The notes under the pieces were generated by a model that saw only the letters and a program-made list of their open reading frames with translations, was not told the DNA's origin and did no database searches. A stretch of 64,000 bases of DNA from Siphonodentalium dalli (Eukaryota > Mollusca > Scaphopoda > Gadilida > Siphonodentaliidae). Both the position numbers and the translations under genes were made by a program. The stretch is taken from NCBI GenBank assembly GCA_032622095.1, contig CP136064.1:175848247-175912246 (forward strand), read 5' to 3'. Below, piece by piece: positions 46,290-57,737 of this stretch; within the stretch, counting starts at the first letter, position 1, and each line of letters opens with the position of its first letter.

Positions 46290-46680
46290 TCGATCTGTAC
46301 ACCGGAGCTCATAACGCTCTCCGCTATACACCCCACCCACATATTAAGCTCATGTTGAGAATGCACGAGTACGATGGCTAACGTTCTGAAATGCATATCA
46401 ACTGAATTTTAATCAAGAAAAGTTACTATCGGCTCATCGGGGGTAATGTCGATAGTTGTGATCGATATGAAAATGATTTTTCTTTCAGATGATACCGGAT
46501 TGCATCGATAACAACCATCGGCATTACTCCCAGTGAGCCGAGTAACTTTTATTTATCAAAATTCAGTTGCTATGCATTTCAGAAAATTCAGCCATCATGC
46601 TCCTTCTCTACTGTAGGAGGTTCAGCGTATGTTGTGGGTTGGTGTATAGCGGAGCGCGTTACAAGCTCCTGTGGATCAGC
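46290..46680. mobile_element. Foldback element, about 160-bp arms
   Basis: The left arm (ATAACGCTCTCCGCTATACA, TTCTGAAATGCATATCAACT, AAGTTACTATCGGCTCA) is the complement of the right arm to about 46680. The centre is GATCGATATGAAAATG. Non-coding. Confidence 0.8.
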
Positions 46681-46993
46681 ATGTTCGTGTTAAATGTAAT
46701 GAACAATTAAAGATCATTGATAACAGATCTTAGACTTATTAGAGCAAAGTTGTTAACATTGCGAGTATACACCTTGAGAATGGCAGCAACAATTAGCATT
46801 ATTATTTATTTGAAAAAACCTGTGTTCTCAGGGAGTTTCGTCGTAACTGAAATTGTCACTATTGTTTTCAGGGCCGGGAAACTCCGCCACGTGACCGCTA
46901 ATTTCGTCACAAAAATTTCCGAGTAAAACACAATGTCGTCTACTATATGCTTGTTTTTCAGAACTGCGGAGTGGCGCAGAGGACAGTTTGTAG

Positions 46994-47189
46994 TTTTTGA
47001 CGTGTATTGCTTATTGCTTAAATTTATAAAATATTCAAGTGTTTGACTGATACCTAAACAAAAAAATATATATTTGGACAATATTCGAATGTGAATATTC
47101 GAATGTGCGCATAATTGTTTTTTGTTTGGGCATCAGTCAAACACCTGAATATTTTATAAGTTTATACAATTATCCATACACGTCAAAAT
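46994..47189. mobile_element. Foldback element, about 85-bp arms
   Basis: TTTTTGACGTGTATTGC, AAATATTCAAGTGTTTGACTGA and their complements around an ATATTCGAATGTGAATATTCG centre. Confidence 0.78.
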
Positions 47190-47326
47190 ATATAAATATA
47201 TCAAAGATATCATTTATCTCGCGAGGCGAAACAGATCAAATGGAACCACAAGTGTACACAGTTTGGTTAAGTGCGGTCGGTCCGTTAATAGATTGATTTT
47301 TTTTATTTAAAACCAATAAAATGACA

Positions 47327-47748
47327 TAGCTGTAGCAAGTTACTAAAAGCTTGTGATGGATTCAGTATTACTAGTAATGTGTGTCCCAGAATTAGATCCG
47401 TATCTCCGAGATTATCTGTCATTTCATAAATATATCTCAACAATATCACAGCGTCAAAAGAATAGCAGACTCCGTAACTGGGCGATATGTCATGCGGCAT
47501 GGTTCTCAAATCACGTTGCGATGAAAATTGAAGAATAGCTGTCGTACGTTACTAAAATATTGTGATGGATTCAGTGATAATGTGTGTCCCAGGATTGGAT
47601 CTGTATCTCCGAGATTATCCGTCATAAATATATTTCAATATCACAGCATCACTGGCGTTCCGATCAAAATAATAGCAGACTCCGTAACTGGGCGATATGT
47701 CATGGCGACATGGTTCTCAAATCATGTTTCGATGAAAATTGAAGATTA
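47327..47748. repeat. Tandem duplication, about 210-bp unit
   Basis: Two adjacent copies sharing TTGTGATGGATTCAGT, CCGTATCTCCGAGATTAT-like and CAGACTCCGTAACTGGGCGA phrases, ending GATGAAAATTGAAGA. Divergence includes several small indels. Confidence 0.85.
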
Positions 47749-49741
47749 TGATCCATCGTCCTTTTTACTTGTACTTGTATGTTGTACTAGTAGCCAACAA
47801 ACTTGTGACTCATGAGTCATGCATGACTGATCTGTGACGTCATAATTCCGACTAATTCTACATAATCTGGTTCTAGCATGTGTAATTCTTATGTCTTTAA
47901 CTCGAACGGCCTATTATTTATTAGCACAAATCAATGGTGATCTAATCTTCCTATATCAATGTGCAGACTGGAATATAGGTATACATGTATGTCATTGAAT
48001 TTTCGGTGGGTTGTTTAATTACTCGATGTCAACTTTGCTTCGCTTCAAAAAGACACGTATTATCACATCTTGCTAAGTGAGGAATTTGGAAGTTCATCTT
48101 TGTGCAAACACATTATGTCATCACCATTTAAAATTTACTAGTAGCACCAACATTTGGTTGCTAATCATTCATGTTTTGAAGAAAATGTTTATCTTTGTGG
48201 TCCCGGCGGTTTTGGAGTAAGGGGATTACGTTACTGATGCATAAGAGGCAAACACTGCAACCCCAAATGTTACCCTTGTTGTCAAAATTATATTCAGTGA
48301 CCTACAGTTACTGTCATTGTTATCGTAAGATTATGCCGAATCTGGCTCCAATACAAACCCTATCCAATATAAATGTGTATGAATACTTGTCAGGATTTAA
48401 ATACATGTACACAATGAATACGTGCGACGTGTAGTCAATTACCTGGTACATGTTCGAAAATAAGATTCCAGCTGTACATATACATGTATATAGTGAGGTT
48501 CCACTTGGAGGATGTGTTCGTGTAACTTGTAGCAGAGAAATAGTTGTGGATAATTTGTGATAGCGTGTAAGTTGTAACACTGAACCAATATTTAGAAACA
48601 CACTTCTGTGATAAATAAGTGGAATAGTTAAATCGGAATGGGTCAAAGTTTACCTACATGGAGCTTGTACGCTACCCGTGCACACCAAGTCCTGAGAGAT
48701 TGGTGCCATGCATGTATATTTGATGCCATATCATTAATATAATATAAGAGAAATTTGACAATCCATATATATAGCATATGCGAATACACCCTATTTTACC
48801 ACATAGGTCATTTGGTGGCATCAGAAACATATTGCCGTATCAGTATTGACTTCCTCTGGTATAACTGGCCCTGTCTTTTGGGTAAATGAATATATAGTGA
48901 TTCCTTTCGAAGTGTATTTGACCAGCCAATCGGGTTAATAGTCACGAAGCTATCGGCGCTGGGCGACACATTGTCGGTAGCCGGGGGGTGGGTTATCGTC
49001 ATCTGAATATTCTGATGACTAGGTACAATGTACAAGTAAAATGCTAAAAACGATATCATCTCCCATTAAAATGTTACAGCCATGTTGTTTGCCACTACTT
49101 GGAATGATATGACTGACGCTTGGCTCCATGCAATATATAGAGCCCAAATAACACAGCAGAATCGTGCGCGATGCCCATGGTGCCACATTTATTGCCATTA
49201 TATAGGCAAATAACGAGTCAACATAACCTGACGGTCTCGATTAGAAAATAGCAGGGACACATGGGCGAACTCATTAGTACAGTCTGTCCCCAGTGAGGCG
49301 CTCTCGAGTGCTTGTGAGGAAATCTGGTAATGCGCTCTTAGGCGCTTCTAGGGATATGATGCGAGGCGTCAATAGGCGCTTCTGGGGATATATTGCAAAG
49401 TATCCAGGGACGCTTATGGGGAGTAAACAGTTACAAGAAATCAAAATAGGAAAAGTAAACATGTAAGATCCATCGAGGTACCCTGAGTCACCACAACAAA
49501 TTGGTTGAAATCGGTTCAGGGGTCTTGGAGAAAAATCATGGAACAGACAGATCCTACTCTTATATATATACACTGGAGAACTTTAATTGTATGTGTCATG
49601 CAAAATGAAACAAAGTGTTATAACCATGGACAAATAAACATCATGGCGCAAATAGAAATGTCAGTACATTATGATTTGACAACAACAAAAGTTGTTTGAA
49701 TATAGCCTATTTATTTAAGACTGAATGTATGCATGGATCAC
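47749..49741. other. No recognised gene
   Basis: Mostly unique-looking sequence. 49495-49570 (TTGGTTGAAATCGGTTCAGG then CAGACAGATCC and TATATATATA) looks like the tail of a dispersed element. No exon seen. Confidence 0.45.
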
Positions 49742-50277
49742 AGTTATTGGATTTGTGTCAAATACCCCGAAAAATAAATATCTGCACCTCAATATATACA
49801 CAGAACGACACGATGTGTAAATGGATTTGTCAATACGGCACGAGTGCTGTCGCGTCAGGATAGAACGAGAGGCGCTTGCGCCTCGAGTTCTATCCTTCCG
49901 CGACAGCACGAGTGCCGTATCGACAAACCCATTTACACATCGTGTAGTTCTGTGTTTATTACACGCTTCACGTCCTAGAATCCGTGCATTAAAAATACAG
50001 GATTAGAAGGTTTATTTAGGCTCATACAGGGCGTGTTTGTCATGTGTGATGATTCTTTTATTTAAATAGTTCCAGTTTCGTGGTTGAGGCGAGCGTCATT
50101 TACGTCATTTTACGTCAACGAGATGCGTATGGAACGTACGTTGCATTCGGATTTGTGAATATGGAACAGCAATAACACTGTACTTCTAGGAACAAGCGTG
50201 TAATAAATTATAGAATAGATATATAGAGGTGCAGATATTTATTTTTCAGGGTTTTTGACACAAATTTCCAACAACTG
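49742..50277. mobile_element. Inverted-repeat element with a long central palindrome
   Basis: Outer arms of about 52 bp (CCGAAAAATAAATATCTGCA and complement) at 49742 and 50277. Inside the left half, 49800-49957 is a near-perfect palindrome with 75-bp arms (CACGATGTGTAAATGGATTT, TACGGCACGAGTGCTGTCGC, GATAGAACGAG) around GGCGCTTGCGCC. Confidence 0.8.
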
Positions 50278-50309
50278 CAACTGACAACTGTGGCATGGAT
50301 ATATCCAAA

Positions 50310-50412
50310 GATGGCATCAGAATTTGCAATGCAGCCAACGACTGGCTCAGTCGCTGATTGGTCGAAAATATCTGCTATTAATAATTATTTGATTGACAGC
50401 TGTGGAAAGTTC
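50310..50412 (-). repeat. Inverted copy of the repeat at 2249-2340
   Basis: The complement reads CCACAGCTGTCAATCAAATA, then GACCAATCAGCGACTGAGCC. It directly follows the inverted-repeat element. Confidence 0.7.
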
Positions 50413-51310
50413 TATTGGACAAGTGGAATCAATATTAGATGTATGTTTATGTGTGTATATAATAAAAATAAATTAAAATTGGAGGTCTGTTTCTGGTGGT
50501 TTCAAAGGGAGAATTAATGAATAATTGTGTTGAAGCCCACTTGATTTTTTTAGAGGGAAAATTGAATGATGCTCAAGTGCAATTTTTATTATGTGACTTG
50601 TTTAAAATATTCTTCAATGATATTCAATTGTATATTGGTTAGGGCCACACTTAATAGATTGTTTGTTTCTGCTCGCAGACTGAATGTTTTAAAAGCCGCC
50701 GACTCCAGCTGCCGACTCAAATTATTATTTTTGATTAATTTTGTTTTGTTTTTTCGTCAGTGAATGTTCTGTTTTCCCATACAAAGACTAGTCATACAAT
50801 GTACTTCAAATGTTTATCTGATAATTTGTGGATGCAACTATAATACCTGTACTAAAAAGTGTAATTCACAGTGAACTCAGTACAACATGTTTCCATACTG
50901 ATGAATGTAAATGAGTTCGCTGTGAATTATTAAAAGTGCAGCAATTATATAATTGAAATCGTTGTCGAATATACATATTTTGAAAGGAAAGCAATGGTCA
51001 CTTTGATGAGGTTTCATGACAGGTGCTGCTGTAATTGTTTATAATAAGTATAATTTTTATTTAACGAATGTTCTGAGAGCATATAGAAAGTATTGGACAA
51101 TGATGTGCGGTTGTGTTGAACCACAATGAGATCAAATTTCAGTATATTTTTAATAGAAAAAAAATCGCCATTTGTTCCTTCTGCCATACCAGATGACGGA
51201 TTTTGTGAAACCTTTATATATGCAGGACGTCTAGATTCAACTAGTATTATAGTAAAATCCAGTAAATCATTTACAGATATATATAAATATTCAAATCATA
51301 CCTTTAAGTA
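50413..51310. other. No recognised feature
   Basis: AT-rich, with no gene or long repeat seen. Confidence 0.5.
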
Positions 51311-51902
51311 TTAAAGGGGTACTGTACGCCAAATGTTGTTGTTGGTTTCTATAGTCTCCAAGTCGGAGAATAAGGTAACAATTTTTTCATTATTTGAAAG
51401 TCTGTTGAGTACAAAGTAGTGTTACGGATGACAAATTTACCGGAATGCAAAAATACAAATTGTCGTTGTCGAGTAATTTTTGTACAGTTTTCAACCAAAT
51501 GAATCAAATAAAAGTTATATTATAGGCATACTAGTCCCATATAATCATTTAAGTTATTGTATCGTCGCTAGTCAGTGAGTGGCTTGAGTGTTCTCCCCGT
51601 ATCATCATAATATTTTAAGCGATCGTGTGAGCGATCAGTTTAACAATCCAGTATCCCTCAATTACTTTGTTTGATTACGGAAATTCGTAATTTAATTGAC
51701 GCCATTTTATGGCTCCAGTCATAAATTAAATTTATATCAAATTATTAACTTTTAAATTATTAAATTTTAAGATAGCCTATTAACCTGAGCGTTTACAGTA
51801 TACATCTTCGAATCAAATTACTTATGTTTTCTATATATTATCGATATTAGATCGTTGTTGTCACTGGAAATTTAATGAAAATGGCGTACAGTACTCCTTT
51901 AA
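51311..51902. mobile_element. TTAA-bounded element, family F (592 bp)
   Basis: TTAA 51311-51314 and 51899-51902. TIRs AGGGGTACTGTACGCCA (left) and AGGAGTACTGTACGCCA (right complement) match in 16 of 17 positions. No coding capacity. Fits a piggyBac-like non-autonomous element. Confidence 0.82.
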
Positions 51903-51904
51903 GG

Positions 51905-53590
51905 GCATCAATGGATTTAAAGATATCTCTAAATTATTTAGAGATATCTCTAAAATATTTGGAGCTATCTTCAAATATGTGTGCAGTACGTTAGTCCAAG
52001 GTTTCAATAGTCTGAGGGTTCAGTAGTCCGAGGGTTCGATAGTCCGAGGGCTCAATAGTCTGAGGGTTCAATAGCCCGAGTGTTCGATAGTCCAAGGGTT
52101 CAATAGTCTGAGGGTTTAATAGTCTGAGGGTTCGATAGTCGGTCACACACATATATATAGGCCCCATTGTGCAATTATGTGTGGTTGCCTGTTGCAGGTC
52201 ACCACCCATTTCCAATTAAGAGTGACAAGGGAGGAAAAATGACGTTGACTATAGTATTAAATCTGTGTGATGCTTCTTTGCTTTCTCATAAGTTAATTTC
52301 ATTTAGCGTGAAATTAAACAAGAATCAGGCACCTGAAAACTGAGTTTAAAGGCACGAATGATCTTAGCAGCGGGTATGCTGTTAAAATAGTAACACCCGT
52401 TAAAACTGCCATAAACAGAAAGAATATTAAAATATAGACATTTTATTCTTATCACAATCATAAATATTGTGTAAATAGTATGTTATTGTCAAGTTTATAT
52501 GCTCTGTTATGTAAACAAAAGTCAGGTTTTGTAAACAAAAGCCAAGTTTTGTAACATTTGTAACAGGATTTAGTCGGAAATATGGCTTGTTGCCATTCAG
52601 CGGAAAGCTCTCAGGGATGGCAACAAGCCATATTTCCGACTAAATCCTGAACAGTTACCCATAATTCTGCTGTGGTTAACAAGTCGATTACTTAGAGCAT
52701 TACTGTACTATTTACGCGATATTTATGATTGGTATAAGAAAAAAGTCTGCCAATATTTGAATATTCTTTCTGTTTATGGCAGTTAGGATCACATTATTAT
52801 GATTGCAGCATGGCTTTTAACAACGGGATAAGAACATTGGTTGCATATTGGAGCCGGTACCGCTAAAAATTGACATGTTTTAAAAGTTTGAAGGGTTTAT
52901 TTTAGTATATACACATGTACAAAGGTGCAATGATGATCGCTGCAATCTGTATTTGACCTTTCATTCATGAATACGTGCCATCTGTATTTGAGTTTTGTGA
53001 TTCTACAACCCTGATATATTCCAGCTGTTGAAAATGTTTATCAAAGTTGGGAGTGTGACCCAAAACCTTGCTGCCCCTTTTATAGGACCCTTGGACTATT
53101 GAAACCTTGGACTATTGAACCCTCGGACTATCAAACCCTCAGACTATCGAACCCTCTGACTATTGAATCCTCGGACTGTGCGCTTTAGACTAACACTCGG
53201 ACTATTGAACCTTCTTACTATTGAACTCTCAGACTATCGAACCCTAGGACTAGCGGACTATCGAAATCTCGGACTATTGAAACCTCAGACTGTGCCGCTT
53301 TTATAATAGACTAACACTCAAGACTATCGAACCCTCGGACTATTGACCCTCGGACTAACGCACTGTCCCCTTCAAATATTTGGAGATATCTAAGCACATT
53401 TGATTTGTCGCACTATTCCATAATGAATTATAGATATCTCCAATTCGTTTAGAGATTTCTTTATAATGGATAAGTACTCATTTGAAAAGAAGTTAAAATC
53501 ATTTAGAGAGATCTCTTAATAATTTGTGATATCTCCAAATATTTAGAGATACCTCCAAATAAATTGGAGATATCTTTAAATATTTGGTGA
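51905..53590. mobile_element. Large nested foldback with inverted 16-bp arrays
   Basis: From outside in: AGATATCTCTAAAT-type words (51915-51980 and 53376-53590). Then about nine 16-bp units TCCGAGGGTTCGATAG (51994-52140), facing their complements GGACTATTGAACCCTC (53083-53370). Then arms CTGCCATAAACAGAAAGAAT (52409) and complement ending 52785. The apex is occupied by a family M MITE. The arrays are approximate mirror images; the right one is longer and interrupted. Confidence 0.72.
52564..52707. mobile_element. MITE family M, left terminus missing
   Basis: AGGATTTAGTCGGAAATATG, apex, and right arm to GAGCATTACTGTA. It lies at the apex of the large foldback. Confidence 0.85.
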
Positions 53591-53743
53591 TGTTAATGCA
53601 TTTCTTCTCATTTTGAATGGTAATTGTAATGCAGAAAATGTCAAGTAATGGTAATGCATTATTTTGAAACTAATTGACCCACCCCTATCACTGAATAGAC
53701 CTACAATTTTGAGACATCTGAAAAAAGTGTCTGTCCATAATGT

Positions 53744-56700
53744 ATGCAATAACGGTAAATCGCGGGTATAAATTAATGGCAAAATAACACCTTTTTAGCC
53801 TCTTGAGATATTTTATTTTGCAAATATAATGTTACACAATGCGTATTGGAGCCGGTACCGTTAAAAATCGACATGTTTAAAAGTTTGAAGTGTTTATTTT
53901 CATATATACACATGTACAAAGGTGCAATGACCTTTGTTCTTATACCAAATATTGGTCTAAAACTGGCATATCCCATATAAAAATGTACCAAGGTATTTAC
54001 CAAGGTAAATTTTACCATGGTATTTGTACCACGGTCAATTGATCACGTCGGTAAATTTTACCAAGGTAAATTTTAGTGCTTTACCAAGGTAAAAATTTAC
54101 CAAGGTATTTACCGAGGTAAATTTTACCATGGTTCTTTACCCTGGTCAATTGATCACGTCAGTAAATTTTACCAAGGTGAAAAAATCACGGTAAAACTTT
54201 ACCATGGTGAAAATACCATGGTAAAAGAACCTCGGTAAATTGTTGGAATACTACTGTATTTTTACCACGGTGAATTCAGCATGATAAATTTTACCAAGAT
54301 GTTCTACCAAGGTATTTGACCTTGGTAGAACACCTTAGTAAAATTTACCACGCTATATTCACTGTGGCAAAATACTGAGGTATTTCAACAGTTTACCCAG
54401 GTTCTTTAACCGTGGTATTTTCTGGAGTACCTAGTAAAAAAGTTGAATATATCAAGGTATACATGTATTACCAGAGTTTACATGTATATGTGAATCTAGA
54501 ATGGTAAAAATCCACCAAGGAAATTTGACGCAGTATCGATTTACCAATGAATAAGTACTAGGGTACCGGTATGTCAGTTGAAAGTACCATGATAATTAAT
54601 AGGTAAAATGGTAAATAAATATTGGAATCTACCCTGGTAGATACGTACATCGATCATTTAATTTAATTGAACCCATATACACACATCTATAATATCTAGT
54701 ACTGGTACTAAGCATCTGTGATGTAATATTGCTCGCCAGTTTTGGGGGAATTGATCAATGATGTTAGAACTTTGCCTATAATGATTTCTAGTTGCGATGG
54801 ACCAAAGTTCTAATGGTATTCATTTGGGGTAAACGTATCGAAGTGACAGCGATGTGTTTAAAATAATGAGATGTTTAATTGTATGAAGGTATATAAGATG
54901 GTAACAATATCACCGTCAATGTCTTTTAGTGTCTCCATGATGGAACTGTGATGTTAGAAATACGTCCACAACTCCACATCCGACCGTGATCGATAGCCGA
55001 GTTCTAATGTTATTGTTCTCCTGGTCAGCCGACCGCGTCACAGTTCACACACATTGCGTGCTGAGTAGAACTCCGTGAGCAGTCCGCTTTGTCCACTCTA
55101 GTCACAACACTGGGTCACGAATTATGGCATACTGACACACTGTAGCTGTTCTGTTTACATTGACGCAGTTGGTCTCTGTTCGTACAGACATGAAAGTTAA
55201 CATAAGCCAAGTTCTCCAAAACCGACATTCACCACAATGATATAAATTAGTATAATTGAGAAATTTTTGTTTAATATTCTAATTCTAGTTCATGTCGATT
55301 ATTCCCCGCTCATCGTCACTGGCTTGAAGTTGTTCAAGTTCGATTTGGACTGATTCATTTCCATCGTTAGCAAATCCGTAGTCTTGAAATATCACATTAT
55401 CACCAATCTCCAAACATACTTCCTCTGAGTCGATATATTCTTCAACTTGAAGCTCATATTCAATATCTGACTGCGGAACTGACGGCCGCGGAACCATTGA
55501 ATCCTGTGTTTCTTGTTGATCATTTAGCATGTTTAGTTGAACTTGTTCATTATCATTATGTTCAACTTGTTCCATTTCATTAGGTGTTGCAAAAAATTAA
55601 GTCTGAGTCATTTGACACTGTATTTGAGACACTTTCACTTTGAGAATTGTGGCCGGCAGTTTCACTGTCACTGTGTGTTCACAAGTTGAAGTTCCACTTG
55701 CAGTCGAATCGAAACGATCAGCCTCACACATCCAGCGTCTAGTTGTGCTTTTTGGAATATTCTCACTCAGTGGGTCCTCCAAGTATCGTTTATAATGTTT
55801 AAGTTTGTCCTTCGACATAACGAGGAGAATGATTCGTTACTAGCTTCGAAAACAAAATGAAAATCTATACCGCCAAAAACATTGGAACTGACGGAAGTGA
55901 AGAGTGGAGGTCGTCGATCGATAACTGAGAATTAGCGAAACGGACAATTAAAAACGAACATGTTTAAAGCAGTTCATATTAGTATCATATAATGTATACA
56001 TGACACACATTAAATAATCAACCAACCAACTAGTTATATAATTCATGAAATATCAGTTTTTTTTTATTTTCGTGATTGCGTAATGGCGATTTCGGACAGT
56101 AATTTATGCGCGGTTCGTTTCGTTTATGTTTTGAACTCGTGTACTCTTTTTTCTGGATTAAATTAGAGTAATATTAACAATTATTAATTGGGAAACTGTA
56201 ATAGCTAGGCCTACCACGGTAAACAAACAAAGGGAGACATTTTACCTTCACCACACAATACATGGACATTTACCTGTTTACAAACACATTATTAAAGTAA
56301 ACACATTATTAAAGTAACTTTTACCATGGTAGACCACAATAAGTGGAAAATTACCATGGTACTTGGTAGAATTCTGGTGAAAACTCAGTAACTAAGATGA
56401 CTTCATGAGACCACATTGACGTTACTTTTATCATGGTAGAACATAGTATAGGTGGTAATTTCACAATGGCATTCTACACTATATATGGGGAAAATACTGT
56501 GGCAGCAGTCTGACCGTGATAACTGGAGTACCTGGAAAGTTTACTATGGTAGTATGCTGTGTTAAATACTCATAATAGAGTAGGCCTACGGTACCTTGTT
56601 ATATGGTATTATACTGTGGAAGCATATATAGTCAAATGTAAAATATAGCTATATAAGTTAATATATATACCGAGGTAATTAAGTCCAGAAATATTGAGAT

Positions 56701-57240
56701 ATACCAAGGTATATTTTGACTTACCGAGGTATACCTATGTAAGTTAATATATATACCGAGGTAAGTCCAGATATACCGAGATATACCAAGGTATATTTGG
56801 ACTTACCGAGGTATACCAATGTAAGTTAATATATATACCGAGGTAAGTCCAGATATACCGAGATATACCAAGGTATATTTTGACTTACCGAGGTATATTT
56901 TGACTTACCAAGGTATATTTTGACTTACCAAGGTATATCTTGACTTACCTAGGTATATATTGGTTTACCTCGGTATATCTTGGTAAACTTACCAAGGTAA
57001 ATCACATATTACCATGGTATCACCTAGGTATATATTGGTTTACCGAGGTAATACTTGGTTTACCGAGGTAATACTTGGTTTACCGAGGTATATATTGATT
57101 TACCTTGGTAAAACCTTGGTAATATCTAGGTTTACCATGGTACATTTTTATATGGGATATTTGCACAATAATATATCTCATGAGTCTAAAAAGGTGTTAA
57201 TTTGCCATTAATTTATACCCGTGATTTACCATTATCGTAT
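53744..57240. mobile_element. 3.5-kb element with about 84-bp terminal inverted repeats
   Basis: The left end (GGTAAATCGCGGGTATAAAT, TTAATGGCAAAATAACACC, TTTTTAGCCTCTTGAGATAT) and the complement of the right end (GGTAAATCACGGGTATAAAT, TTAATGGCAAATTAACACC, TTTTTAGACTCATGAGATAT) match over about 84 bp. Inside both ends follow CCCATATAAAAATGTACCA and long arrays of TTTACCAAGGTAAA-like palindromes (53985-54430 and 56640-57145). Between the arrays lies a broken ORF on the - strand. The left end has an extra piece of about 135 bp (53829-53965), part of which also occurs at 52847-52934. No clear target duplication was found. Confidence 0.75.
55285..55818 (-). pseudogene. Broken ORF of unknown protein, basic start and acidic rest
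   Basis: The start codon is at 55818. A basic first part (KDKLKHYKRYLEDP, then PKSTTRRWMCEADR) is followed by a stop at 55597-55599. From 55575 the same frame reopens with a Glu/Asp/Gln-rich stretch (EQVEHNDNEQVQLNM, QVEEYIDSEEVCLEIGDN, LQASDDERG) to a stop at 55285. Between about 55680 and 55596 a different frame is the open, Ser/Asp-rich one. Two slips, at a (GT)3 run (55673-55678) and at an A6 run (55591-55596), would together keep the frame, so this may be one protein of about 177 residues with two indels. Not assigned to a family. A PKSTTRRW-like start is seen from memory in some transposon-linked invertebrate proteins; this is weak. The only coding-like segment of its element. Confidence 0.5.
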
Positions 57241-57299
57241 TTAGAAGACTCATATGGCTATTTCTCAATAATCCATAATGTATAGACATGGCTTGAGGG

Positions 57300-57732
57300 T
57301 ATTTTGACTTTCCAACTGTCAGATGAATCTGTCCGAACATCCCCTCCAATGATTGGAAAATTTTCAACTTATTATGGCAATTTCAGTTGAAATTGTTTTT
57401 GAAAGTAGGAAGTTATATGATTCTTGGTCTAAACTGGCATATATTGCACTAAATATTGTTTGGAACTTTAAGAACTATCTGATCAATTTCACCATTTTCT
57501 TGTCTAAAATTTCCAGCCGCTGTTTCAGGCATGGAATTTCCAAGTGTTGAAAAGTTTGAAACCACAACATTTCCCACCAATAAATATGAACCCTTCTGCA
57601 ATTGTATTATATTTTCAGCTGGCTGTCGTCTGCTTAAATTTCCTGAACACCCCTCTCAATAAATTTATAGACCATTCCAGTATATACTTTTATACATGAA
57701 TGGGAGAATGCATTCAGTATAGAAAGAGTTAA
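57300..57732. mobile_element. Family D MITE, right border TTAA
   Basis: The right part TTTTATACATGAATGGGAGA plus AGTATAGAAAGAGTTAA (TTAA 57729-57732) and the inner CAACATTTCCCACCAATAAA match family D. The left border is unclear. Confidence 0.55.
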
Positions 57733-57737
57733 AGACA

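Noticed and set aside
45633-46381. Long open frames through the CCATGGT array
   Set aside because: They only translate the 34-35 bp tandem unit into a repeating Val/Tyr/Gly/Trp/Cys pattern. No gene signal.
51991-52215. Open frame encoding a repeated DYRTLGLLNPQTIEP-like peptide
   Set aside because: Product of the 16-bp minisatellite read in frame. No start context, splice sites or homology.
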